Positions 1-6,316 of a stretch of 6,316 bases of DNA are shown in pieces; within the stretch, counting starts at the first letter, position 1; each line of letters begins with the position of its first letter. The stretch comes from an uncultured Pseudomonadota bacterium. Its GTDB lineage: Bacteria; Myxococcota; UBA796. A model generated the notes under the pieces. It ran no database searches. It was not told the DNA's origin and saw nothing but the letters and a program-made list of their open reading frames with translations. Made by a program: the position numbers and the translations under genes. Location: the NCBI GenBank assembly GCA_913040875.1, contig CAJWHX010000209.1:1-6316 (forward strand). The letters run 5' to 3'.

Positions 1-379
1 TGAGCAAATCTTCCTTCTCTAAATCTGAACGATTTTCTAAGAGTTCTGGAGAAAATTGAACATAGGGAGAGATGGAAAAGGCCTGTTCCCAAGCAAGCTG
101 CACTTGCTCATCCTTATCCAGTAAGTGATGAGCATATCCACGATGCACCCAAATCGTCGCCAACTCTTCTGTCAATGGAACACGCTGTGGACAGGAGATA
201 GAAGCCCTCAAGTCTTCAGATAGACTCAAGGCCTCTTTGGCACTACCCCGTTGTAAGGCCTGCAGGACCATGGTGTGGTCAATATAGGTTCGCTGAGCTT
301 TTGCTTGATCTATCGAGTTGGATCCTGAACCCGTTGTTTCTTGAGACCAGGCTTGAGATAGGCCTATCAGCCAGAGCAT
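1..379 (-). CDS. Partial exported TPR-like helical protein (5' end of gene; continues beyond window)
   Basis: An open frame of 126 codons runs from the ATG at 379 off the left edge with no stop. It starts with a short hydrophobic stretch (MLWLIGLSQAWSQ) that looks like a brief signal peptide, though it lacks the usual basic N-end. The TTG start four codons earlier would add Glu-Arg-Arg and make a better signal, but it has no ribosome binding site. The mature part is helical: LQALQRGSAKEALSLSEDL (39-57) and WVHRGYAHHLLDKDEQVQLA (77-96), followed by WEQAFSISP (97-105). These resemble TPR helices with the typical Ala-x-x-x-[FA]-x-x-x-P ending. One Cys (63) precedes a conserved-looking PQRVPLTEEL stretch. 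The gene overlaps the kinase by 13 bases and is likely made with it. A periplasmic TPR adaptor near the kinase outer domain is plausible but inferred. Confidence 0.75.
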   Translation of the reverse strand, partial: MLWLIGLSQAWSQETTGSGSNSIDQAKAQRTYIDHTMVLQALQRGSAKEALSLSEDLRASISCPQRVPLTEELATIWVHRGYAHHLLDKDEQVQLAWEQAFSISPYVQFSPELLENRSDLEKEDLL

Positions 380-2082
380 TCTTCGCTCCAATCAGCGCTA
401 GATTCAGTCAATTGCAGTGTATAAGTACACTCTTTTCCTTCCTGACTTTTCCCAATGACAATCTGAGTCCGCAAATCTTTATCGTTGCCCTTCTGAGAAA
501 CCTTGGCCCGCAGCTTTCCGCTTGGGACATTGTTCAGAACCATGTCTCCTTCACCGTTCCAATCGTATTCAAAACTCTTTTGCTTCAACGAAATAAACAG
601 TTCGCCTGAATCGGTCGTTTTCAGAACAACTTTTGTTGCTGTGGCTGCACCCAAATCTTGTTCGTTGGCTGGATTGCCTTTTGGCAATGTTTTTGTTTCG
701 ACAACAGCTGTCGAAACAGGATCAACTGCTTGATCTTTGTTGATATACCAATAGCCAAGTCCTCCACCGAGAAGCAACAGAAACAACCCTCCCCCCATGA
801 TCAAAGGTACAGGATTGGTGGCTTTCGGGGGAGATGATTTTGGCGGCAACGCCTTGGGCTTTGGCATAGAAGCGGAAGAAGATTGTTTGGCCCTTCGCAC
901 ATCTGAATCTGTGACCTTTAATGTATCTTCTACATCAGGTGACGTTGGTTCCAGATCAAGTGTTGCTACCGTAGAAGGCAACGGTGGCGCAGGAATTTCT
1001 TCTTTTACATTCGCTACCGATAATGGCGGCGGAAATGACATGCTACTTTGAGTATCTGGATCGTGATCAAGCAAGTTGTCCGTGTTGTCTGAGAAGCTTT
1101 CCGAACCGTCTTCAAACAGAACCTCGTTTTCTAACGGATCTGGTTTCGCTTTCGGTTTTTCTAAACTGACTTTACACTTCTCCACCACATCTCTACAAAA
1201 AAGCTTGAGAGACCCATCATTGATCTCTTGTGCCAGCTCCTCTGTTTCTTGTAAGATGTGTGCGAGTGAAGGACGCTCTGATTCTTCCCATCTCAACATG
1301 CCTCGAAGTAAATCTTGAATCCTGTCTGCAATGTGAGGCTCAAAGTCAACCAAATCCAACTTTTCAAATCGACGTTCCTGTTCTTCGTAGTATTTTTCTT
1401 GGCGTACATTCGCCTTTCCATATCGCCCTTGGTAGAGCAGCTCATAAAGCGTCACACCCAAAGCATATACGTCTCCAGACAATCGATCTTCATCTCCTAA
1501 AAACCGTTCTGGTGACATGTACGCAGCCGATCCAAAGGCTAGAGCCTGCGTCTCCGCTTCCCTATCTTCAAATTTGGCCTGCGCAGTTCCAAAATCCAAG
1601 ACTTTCACATCCGCTTCAACGGTGACCATTATATTGGATGGTTTAATATCGCGGTGAATCAGTCGGAGTGGGTCCCCACCCTGTAAAGGCGGACGGTTGT
1701 AGGCGGCATCGAGTGCCGAAGCCACTGAAGATATCGTCTCAAATATGACTTTTCTAGGAATGCGCGTACGACTCTTTGCGCAAAAGTTGATGAGGGTTTT
1801 GAGATCGACCCCATTTAAATATTCCATGATGATGGCACACTTGCCACCAATCGAAACCAACCCTTCGACCTTGATGATATTTCGATGTTGCAGTCGTCCT
1901 AAAACGCGTGCCTCATCGCGAGACCGTTTGATGATTTCATCATGATCAGCCCACTTCGCATGCAACAGTTTTATGGCGACCACTTTTGAAAATTTACTAT
2001 CGGTGATGATCTCAGCCAAGTATACCTTTCCAAAGGTGCCTTCAGCCAGCTTTTTCAGAAATCGAAATCGTCTCTTTTCCAT
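367..2082 (-). CDS. Transmembrane Hanks-type (PknB-like) serine/threonine protein kinase
   Basis: This 571-residue kinase transfers phosphate from ATP to Ser/Thr of partner proteins at the inner membrane. Residues 1-280 hold all expected elements: glycine loop GTFGKV (15-20), Lys38 in VAIK, helix-C Glu57, catalytic loop HRDIKPSN (143-150), DFG (163-165), GSAAYMSPE (184-192), Asp204 in GDVYALG, and Arg270. It is an RD kinase and should be active. Residues 305-424 are a Ser/Pro/acidic linker with many possible phosphosites. Residues 425-447 form one Gly/Leu-rich membrane helix. Residues 448-571 lie outside the cytoplasm: a short linker, then a beta-rich domain of about 90 residues (480-571) with Cys552 and Cys569. 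This outer part is not made of PASTA repeats; it vaguely recalls PEGA-like sandwiches, but I cannot assign it. The ATG is fixed by an in-frame TGA four codons upstream; only a weak GAG eight bases before it serves as ribosome binding site. Its end overlaps the next gene by 13 bases. Confidence 0.95.
   Translation of the reverse strand: MEKRRFRFLKKLAEGTFGKVYLAEIITDSKFSKVVAIKLLHAKWADHDEIIKRSRDEARVLGRLQHRNIIKVEGLVSIGGKCAIIMEYLNGVDLKTLINFCAKSRTRIPRKVIFETISSVASALDAAYNRPPLQGGDPLRLIHRDIKPSNIMVTVEADVKVLDFGTAQAKFEDREAETQALAFGSAAYMSPERFLGDEDRLSGDVYALGVTLYELLYQGRYGKANVRQEKYYEEQERRFEKLDLVDFEPHIADRIQDLLRGMLRWEESERPSLAHILQETEELAQEINDGSLKLFCRDVVEKCKVSLEKPKAKPDPLENEVLFEDGSESFSDNTDNLLDHDPDTQSSMSFPPPLSVANVKEEIPAPPLPSTVATLDLEPTSPDVEDTLKVTDSDVRRAKQSSSASMPKPKALPPKSSPPKATNPVPLIMGGGLFLLLLGGGLGYWYINKDQAVDPVSTAVVETKTLPKGNPANEQDLGAATATKVVLKTTDSGELFISLKQKSFEYDWNGEGDMVLNNVPSGKLRAKVSQKGNDKDLRTQIVIGKSQEGKECTYTLQLTESSADWSEECSG
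386..389 (-). promoter_or_regulatory. Ribosome binding site inside the kinase gene that sets the start of the TPR-like gene
   Basis: The minus strand reads GGAG, six bases, then ATG at 379-377, all within the last codons of the kinase gene. The only other upstream start in frame is a TTG at 391-389, right after an in-frame TGA. It overlaps this GGAG and has no ribosome binding site of its own. The site decides for the ATG and implies that the kinase and the next gene are translated as a coupled pair. Confidence 0.6.
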
Positions 2083-2231
2083 GCAATCATCTCAATAAAA
2101 TGGCTTCAAATCATCAACGCAATGAACGTCTTGTACTCTATATCTCATTCAGTACCGTTTAGACCAATATCCTATCACAACTCAATAATATTTTCTGCTT
2201 TCTGACCGGTTTTTTGCCTTCTCGCCTCTAG
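2083..2231 (-). promoter_or_regulatory. Intergenic gap with possible promoter for the kinase gene
   Basis: This 149-base AT-rich gap is the only sizeable break in the block. On the minus strand a weak sigma-70-like pair can be drawn: TTGGTC (2162-2167), then 17 bases, then GATATA (2139-2144), or TATAGA (2137-2142) at 19 bases. Both matches are poor. The octamer TTATTGAG occurs twice (about 2181-2188 and 2091-2098), the second copy just before the kinase start. I find no hairpin followed by a T-run after the upstream stop, so read-through from upstream remains possible. The kinase may therefore be both cotranscribed and separately transcribed. Confidence 0.25.
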
Positions 2232-2942
2232 CTATTGACAAATCCCTTCATCTCCATTTGCGACTTCTGTGACATAATGAAGAAGAGACAGGTATTCAAT
2301 ACTGCGTTTTAATGAGCTGCCGAATTGCTTTTGAACCTCTGCCCAATCCCATGAACGACCTGAACGACCAAAAGGCTCCTGTCTTGAAATCAGCAGATCT
2401 TCACTCCCAGAGACAAATGCGGTGGCCACCATTATCGTGCTTGATGGAAGTTCTGTCCGACCTCTTTCGATGTCTTCATAAATTGTTTCGAAAGAAATCA
2501 CTGCAGCCCAGGCTTGTGAGTTGAAAGTGTAGTTTGCTTTGGGGTCCCAGATAATGCGCTCTCCATTGTCTTCTAAAATCAAGTACCGAAGAGCAGCATA
2601 TCGAGGACGAATCTCTTCCGTTCGAGAACAAAAGACCTCTGTTAAATCCTCATCACTTTTCTTGAGTCGAGCTCGAATTTGAGTTTCCATCTTTTCATAG
2701 CGACGAAAATATCGTTTGGATGCACTAATTTGATCTGAACTCAGACCAAACGCCTCCAGATTAGAAGATCGGTTCCCTTTGCTGTACACCAAATCTCCAA
2801 GTCGATCGTCATACTCAATATCATTGTCTTCAACCATGACCGTTTCGATGTGCTCTTTCGAGATCAAAAAAGCGTTGAGCCCACCCATGACAAAGATTCC
2901 CAGTAAGACCAACCACGCTCGCATTGTAAAGATTGAACTCAT
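2232..2942 (-). CDS. Single-pass membrane-anchored protein of unknown function
   Basis: I do not recognise the family. The 236-residue protein has an N-terminal hydrophobic segment (about 8-27, AWLVLLGIFVMGGLNAFLI) with no evident cleavage site, so it is probably a membrane anchor with the remaining 205 residues in the periplasm. An acidic stretch follows (38-50), then a charged helical region (70-110, rich in Arg, Lys and Glu) and a mixed region with RIIWDPKANYTF (129-140). Two cysteines (105 and 235) could pair. Its ATG overlaps the stop of the transglycosylase gene as ATGA, which suggests translational coupling and a shared complex or process. A second ATG at residue 7 would also preserve the membrane segment but has no ribosome binding site, so I prefer the overlapping start. 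A role as a partner or regulator of the transglycosylase is inferred from position only. Confidence 0.8.
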   Translation of the reverse strand: MSSIFTMRAWLVLLGIFVMGGLNAFLISKEHIETVMVEDNDIEYDDRLGDLVYSKGNRSSNLEAFGLSSDQISASKRYFRRYEKMETQIRARLKKSDEDLTEVFCSRTEEIRPRYAALRYLILEDNGERIIWDPKANYTFNSQAWAAVISFETIYEDIERGRTELPSSTIMVATAFVSGSEDLLISRQEPFGRSGRSWDWAEVQKQFGSSLKRSIEYLSLLHYVTEVANGDEGICQ

Positions 2943-4540
2943 AACTCAGCCTTATCCGGTGCATGTACTTCTTTACAATACCCTTCCAAATAGGGCTTCC
3001 ATTTTCCAAACACATTGTGCGTCGGATAATTTTTACTGTAATAACACACTGCCAAGATGTGATAGGCGATGACTCTATACCCATAGTGTTGCGTTTCTTG
3101 AGGCAGATAGGAATTGCAGTTCGGTTCGTCGGTATGACAAAGGTTGTCCCCATAAAAGTGTGCCCCATGATTTCGTTTTTTCACATACCGTTGATAGGCA
3201 GGAAGAACGTTGCTTCGCTTCACTTTACCCAAGTACTTCGAGTCATCGTATCCAGCATTGTGGGCCAAAATGGTTGCTTGTACAATGGATCCAGAAGCAG
3301 ACAGCTCAGCGTCTTCAAATGTTTCTTTCATCAGATTGACTGCAGCAACAGTCGATTGCTCAGTATCTACTCGATCATCCACCCTGCAATAAGAGCCCTT
3401 AGAGTAAGAACCAATCCGACAACTCGGCTCTCCTTTGGCATTGACTGTCACATACTCTGCATCTCTTTTCACAGAGTATGGAGGGGACTTTGCGGTAGGA
3501 CTCCATAGTTTTCCTGTGAGACCCATTTTGCAATCTTTGACCTTGAGCCCCATTCTATATCCTGTCTCCGGCATAAACTGCCAAATACCAGCTGCACAAA
3601 CGGCAGATACTCTAATTGCGTTGTACTGTGTTTCTTGAAATGGCACACCCGCTAAGACTTCAGGCAAATCAGCTTCTCTCAATGAATCTACAACGAGCGC
3701 ATAATCGTCTTTCACTAGTTCCAATCGCTTCCAAAACCCAGTCCAACTCGATGTCTTCTTAATTTGATTGGCCACCGCATTGAACAATCGCTGATCCCAT
3801 AATTTTGGATTGCTCGATAGCCCAGATATCCTGACCCCAACATCTTCCATTTTATCTGCGTTGATTCGCATCACAAAGTCTTCAAAAGGGGCTTGTAGCC
3901 CTGCCAAAACAGACGCCTCTACCGGTGCATCAACATCAACCAGTTCCTCATGGTCATACCCTTCGAATTTTGGACCCAATACGGGTGGTGCAGGTTGGAA
4001 ATACCTCAACACTTGTACAAACATAATGGTTGCCGTACTGGCAATCATACCGAACAACGTGAGATAAAACCACCGTGGATACTTATGAATTCGAATGTTC
4101 GTCGCTTTGGTGTTTTGAGACAGTGAAATATCAATCTGATCGCTTGCATTCACTACAGAAGCTAAGGAGTCGGACTTCCAAGCGAACGTTTTGGCCTGAA
4201 GAAACACAAAAAGAACCCCGTGTCCAATGGGACCGATATACACCGCCACACCAGGTAACAACGGCACTGGTTTGTATATTGGATCGATTCGACTCCAATC
4301 TTCACCTTCATGGGTCGCCACTCGAACCTCGTTGTGTTGAATGGGATGAATCATCACCTTATTGCCCGTATAGCACTCAATCCTTGCATGAATTGGCGCT
4401 ATGGTTGAATTGGACAACTGCATTCCACCCACACCAGGACTGGAACCAATACTGATTTGCGGTCCCTTATAGACAAACGGTTTGTGTGTAGGCATACTGC
4501 GTGACCTAAACAATACTTCTATGTCCCATCTCTCCTGCAT
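2939..4540 (-). CDS. FHA-like domain / membrane helix / periplasmic lytic transglycosylase (MltD/Slt-type) fusion
   Basis: The 533-residue protein joins a cytoplasmic recognition domain to a peptidoglycan-cleaving enzyme. Residues 5-115 form an FHA-like domain (QISIGSSPG at 28-36, IAPIHARIE at 47-55, late strands to about 114). Residues 157-180 are one hydrophobic helix preceded by basic residues (RIHKYPR), which places the N-terminus in the cytoplasm and the rest in the periplasm. Residues 285-505 match the soluble lytic transglycosylase fold: catalytic Glu303 in PFQETQYNA, AAGIWQFMPETG (316-327), DDRVDTEQSTVAA (388-400, as in the MltD DxRxDpxxSTxAA element), AHNAGYDDSKY (426-436, AYNAG element) and HYGYRVIAYHIL (485-496). 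Such enzymes cut the MurNAc-GlcNAc bond to give 1,6-anhydro ends. Unlike MltD, it has no LysM repeats after the catalytic part. The ATG has AGGGA six bases upstream. Its stop overlaps the start of the next gene. Function of the domain is well supported; the biological role is inferred. Confidence 0.88.
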   Translation of the reverse strand: MQERWDIEVLFRSRSMPTHKPFVYKGPQISIGSSPGVGGMQLSNSTIAPIHARIECYTGNKVMIHPIQHNEVRVATHEGEDWSRIDPIYKPVPLLPGVAVYIGPIGHGVLFVFLQAKTFAWKSDSLASVVNASDQIDISLSQNTKATNIRIHKYPRWFYLTLFGMIASTATIMFVQVLRYFQPAPPVLGPKFEGYDHEELVDVDAPVEASVLAGLQAPFEDFVMRINADKMEDVGVRISGLSSNPKLWDQRLFNAVANQIKKTSSWTGFWKRLELVKDDYALVVDSLREADLPEVLAGVPFQETQYNAIRVSAVCAAGIWQFMPETGYRMGLKVKDCKMGLTGKLWSPTAKSPPYSVKRDAEYVTVNAKGEPSCRIGSYSKGSYCRVDDRVDTEQSTVAAVNLMKETFEDAELSASGSIVQATILAHNAGYDDSKYLGKVKRSNVLPAYQRYVKKRNHGAHFYGDNLCHTDEPNCNSYLPQETQHYGYRVIAYHILAVCYYSKNYPTHNVFGKWKPYLEGYCKEVHAPDKAEL

Positions 4541-4546
4541 TGACTT

Positions 4547-4552
4547 TCCCTT
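4547..4552 (-). promoter_or_regulatory. Ribosome binding site of the FHA-lytic transglycosylase gene
   Basis: The minus strand reads AAGGGA followed by six bases and then the ATG at 4540. This is a reasonable Shine-Dalgarno match at normal spacing and supports that start. It lies in the 50-base gap after the upstream gene, where I see no terminator hairpin, so the two genes are probably cotranscribed. Confidence 0.6.
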
Positions 4553-4590
4553 TTATGATTCGATCGGTTCATTGACTGTGTATAGAAGCA

Positions 4591-6306
4591 TTACTTGACT
4601 GGTTTGAGTATGATTGTACACGGCTCACCATCCTTGTACACATCAAAAAGGACATCATGTACATCCATGCTGCTATCTCCAACGTACACACGCCAGTTCC
4701 CGACTGGTAAACGAAGCCAAGACACCACATAGTCAATGATAGATCCCATCGGAACGATCCAATTGACCGGTGCGTTGAATCGAACCATTCCATCTGGACT
4801 GTGCACTTCCAACGGAATGAGCAAGGTTCTAGTTGGGACAGATGTCAACATCAACTGAGTTTTCTTAAAAGAGGCCAACGTCCGTTTTCCAGAAACGATC
4901 TCCCCACGTTCTTTGACTCGATAACAACTCGTTAGTTGACCAGACAAATTCATCCGATTTGGTAACAGTCGATTGAGCAATAAAATAGACACAAGTTGAG
5001 AAACGGTGACTTGTGGTGAACACACCTGCTTAATACTCCCACGTCCAGCGCCAAGAGATATCTTATACTTCTGAGGATTAATTGTCGGAAAATTCTTCCG
5101 CAGAGGGATTGGGGAACCAAATAAATCTTGTAAATCCGAGAACTGCTGAGGATCTGGAGTGGATATGGGGTTGGAGTGCATGTGAGATGCTGAAGTCTCT
5201 GTTGTTTTCTCAGGTTGTGGAGAAGTCGTCTTTTCGGAGACTGGTGATTTCTTCTTAGGACTCTCTGGTTTCCGGACGTTTTTGCTGGCTGGCTGGTTGG
5301 GATTCGTCTGATTCTGCGTCTCCTGAGAGATCACCTTGGGTTTTGAGTTTGTTGGTCTAGCCATAATTGCAGTCGCAAAATCTTCATCTGACAACTCATC
5401 TGTGAACTCTTCATCCAATCGTTCTCCAAACAGATGTGGTGTGGCATCCATTACGGATTGGGTAAGGGTAGATCGTGAAGATGGCAATTTACCTGTGGTC
5501 TCTTGACTGTCTTCATTTCCTACTGACGGAATGGATGGGGCCTGTGGATTCCTCTTCGGTGCGCTGAGCAAAGCAGCCAATCTATTAGCCGTATCATGAC
5601 TTCTGATCTCTGGAGATGAGGCTGAAACTGTAGGTGTAGTCTGAGACGCAGGCGGCGTTCTTTTGGAAGGCCTCAAAATCGACGCCAGCTTGTCTGGAGC
5701 CTTTTGATCGGTACTCAACGAAGGCTCTTGGGGTGGGTTAGACACGATAGGAGCATCGCCCGTAGAATTGTTTACAGATTGAGAAACACTGGATCTCAAC
5801 GCACTCAGCAAATCATTCCCCAATGCCGACTGTGGCTTTTCAGGTTTTGGGGGTGGTGTCTGAATCACGGGTACCGCAGGTGCAGAAATACTAGACTGAC
5901 GAAGCATATCCAACAAATTGGCCGGATTTTGAGGCTCAACTTCAGTTGTGTCTGACGGTTGGGTTTCAGCCACTGTTGATTCTTGAGGTTCACCCAACGT
6001 TATTTCTTTTAATTTTTGTCGTTTCCTCTCCGCCTCAAGCTCTAAAATCTCCGGAGCCAAGGTGTTTCTATCAAACATTGCCGTTGCTGCGTCTAACAGC
6101 TCTATTTCCTGACTGGATCTCAAAATTTGCTGGCTGCAGGCAGACATTAAATCAAAGAGCGACATCCCCTTCAAATGTTGATTCCGTAGCAATGCTTTTC
6201 CTGCCCGAATCGCAGTTGTAAAAGAGTTGAAGCGATCTGTACCGTCCAATCTCAAACATTGATCTAAGAAATCATGCGTATGGGGGTCCAACCACCCTGA
6301 AACCAT
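4591..6306 (-). CDS. Scaffold-like protein: disordered repeat-bearing linker and tandem ubiquitin-like C-terminal domains
   Basis: I do not recognise a named family over the full 571 residues. Residues 1-104 are predominantly helical and end in a charged helix (about 86-102). Residues 105-405 are rich in Ser, Pro, Thr, Gln and Lys and look disordered. They contain a short Leu/Arg motif in at least four copies, an acidic patch (297-309) and a basic patch (346-354). Residues 413-490 and 494-570 each fit a beta-beta-helix-beta...beta pattern like ubiquitin or YukD/EsaB. In the second, a strand near 498-502, a helix 520-532, a strand at GNWRVYVGD (536-544) and a final strand at CTIILKPV (563-570) follow the YukD order. 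There is no C-terminal Gly-Gly, so ubiquitin-type conjugation is unlikely. No signal peptide or membrane helix is visible, so it is probably cytoplasmic. The ATG at 6306 has no Shine-Dalgarno in the 10 visible upstream bases and no in-frame stop before the window edge, so the true start may lie further upstream. The next gene starts 50 bases after its stop. Confidence 0.75.
   Translation of the reverse strand: MVSGWLDPHTHDFLDQCLRLDGTDRFNSFTTAIRAGKALLRNQHLKGMSLFDLMSACSQQILRSSQEIELLDAATAMFDRNTLAPEILELEAERKRQKLKEITLGEPQESTVAETQPSDTTEVEPQNPANLLDMLRQSSISAPAVPVIQTPPPKPEKPQSALGNDLLSALRSSVSQSVNNSTGDAPIVSNPPQEPSLSTDQKAPDKLASILRPSKRTPPASQTTPTVSASSPEIRSHDTANRLAALLSAPKRNPQAPSIPSVGNEDSQETTGKLPSSRSTLTQSVMDATPHLFGERLDEEFTDELSDEDFATAIMARPTNSKPKVISQETQNQTNPNQPASKNVRKPESPKKKSPVSEKTTSPQPEKTTETSASHMHSNPISTPDPQQFSDLQDLFGSPIPLRKNFPTINPQKYKISLGAGRGSIKQVCSPQVTVSQLVSILLLNRLLPNRMNLSGQLTSCYRVKERGEIVSGKRTLASFKKTQLMLTSVPTRTLLIPLEVHSPDGMVRFNAPVNWIVPMGSIIDYVVSWLRLPVGNWRVYVGDSSMDVHDVLFDVYKDGEPCTIILKPVK
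5557..5925 (-). repeat. Four-copy short Leu/Arg motif in the disordered linker of the ubiquitin-like protein
   Basis: Four segments of the linker share the pattern L-[LA]-[DSA]-[MAIL]-L-[RL], usually preceded within three residues by Asn or Asp and followed by a Ser. The copies are ANLLDMLRQSS (129-139), GNDLLSALRSS (163-173), PDKLASILRPS (204-214) and ANRLAALLSAP (240-250). They are spaced 35, 41 and 36 residues apart. The fourth copy replaces Arg with Leu. A possible fifth, FSDLQDLFGSP (389-399), lies just before the folded C-terminal part and is outside the coordinates given here. Hydrophobic residues spaced as on one face of a short helix, inside Pro/Ser-rich sequence, are what a repeated docking motif looks like. 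The DNA of the copies is not closely identical, so this is a protein-level repeat. The partner is unknown. Confidence 0.5.
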
Positions 6307-6316
6307 GGCTTGATTA

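Noticed and set aside
301..609. Open frame on the plus strand opposite the kinase end
   Set aside because: It is antisense to a strongly supported kinase and to the coupled TPR-like gene, has no recognisable domain, and its composition is that of a shadow frame. The other plus-strand frames are rejected on the same grounds.
2187..2231. Possible terminator after the unknown membrane protein
   Set aside because: The minus strand has an A-run and an ACCGGT palindrome, but no stable stem followed by a T-run.
2830..3168. Minus-strand frame of 112 codons across the junction of the transglycosylase and the membrane protein
   Set aside because: It overlaps both genes in another frame, while the overlapped transglycosylase segment includes a conserved C-terminal element and the membrane anchor of the next gene. 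No domain is visible in it.
4541..4590. Promoter or terminator between the ubiquitin-like gene and the transglycosylase gene
   Set aside because: The 50-base gap shows a ribosome binding site only; no convincing -35/-10 pair or hairpin is seen.
4591..4600. Ubiquitin-type conjugation tail on the ubiquitin-like protein
   Set aside because: The protein ends in Leu-Lys-Pro-Val-Lys with no Gly-Gly, and no E1-, E2- or protease-like gene is in the window.

Overview
The window is a compact block of five genes, all read from the minus strand (right to left), with no sign of mobile DNA, RNA genes or CRISPR. A Hanks-type kinase, an FHA-like domain, a membrane-anchored lytic transglycosylase and a secreted TPR-like protein in moderate-to-low-GC DNA suggest a Gram-negative bacterium with complex signalling. 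A deltaproteobacterial-type lineage (Myxococcota, Bradymonadota or similar) is my best guess, but this is inference: no marker gene is present.

Layout in transcription order: (A) 6306-4591, a 571-residue protein with a helical N-terminus, a roughly 300-residue disordered linker carrying a repeated short Leu/Arg motif, and two C-terminal domains that read as tandem ubiquitin-like (YukD/EsaB-type beta-grasp) folds; its start may lie beyond the window. (B) 4540-2939, a cytoplasmic FHA-like domain, one membrane helix, and a periplasmic MltD/Slt-type lytic transglycosylase domain with its catalytic Glu and a cysteine-bearing insertion. (C) 2942-2232, an unrecognised single-pass membrane protein whose start overlaps the stop of B (ATGA). 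A 149-base gap follows, which could hold a promoter. (D) 2082-367, a complete Hanks-type Ser/Thr kinase with a Ser/Pro-rich linker, one membrane helix and a small extracytoplasmic beta-rich domain. (E) 379 to beyond base 1, the start of a probably exported TPR-like protein whose start codon lies inside the end of D.

Taken together, the genes read as a membrane signalling and envelope-remodelling set: a transmembrane kinase with an outside sensor-like domain, an FHA-like module physically joined to a peptidoglycan-cleaving enzyme, and a long flexible scaffold with ubiquitin-like domains. YukD/EsaB-like folds, FHA domains and kinase-like proteins also occur in type VII secretion, and lytic transglycosylases serve many envelope-spanning machines. 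A role as an accessory to a secretion or envelope complex is therefore possible, but no core secretion gene is in view.
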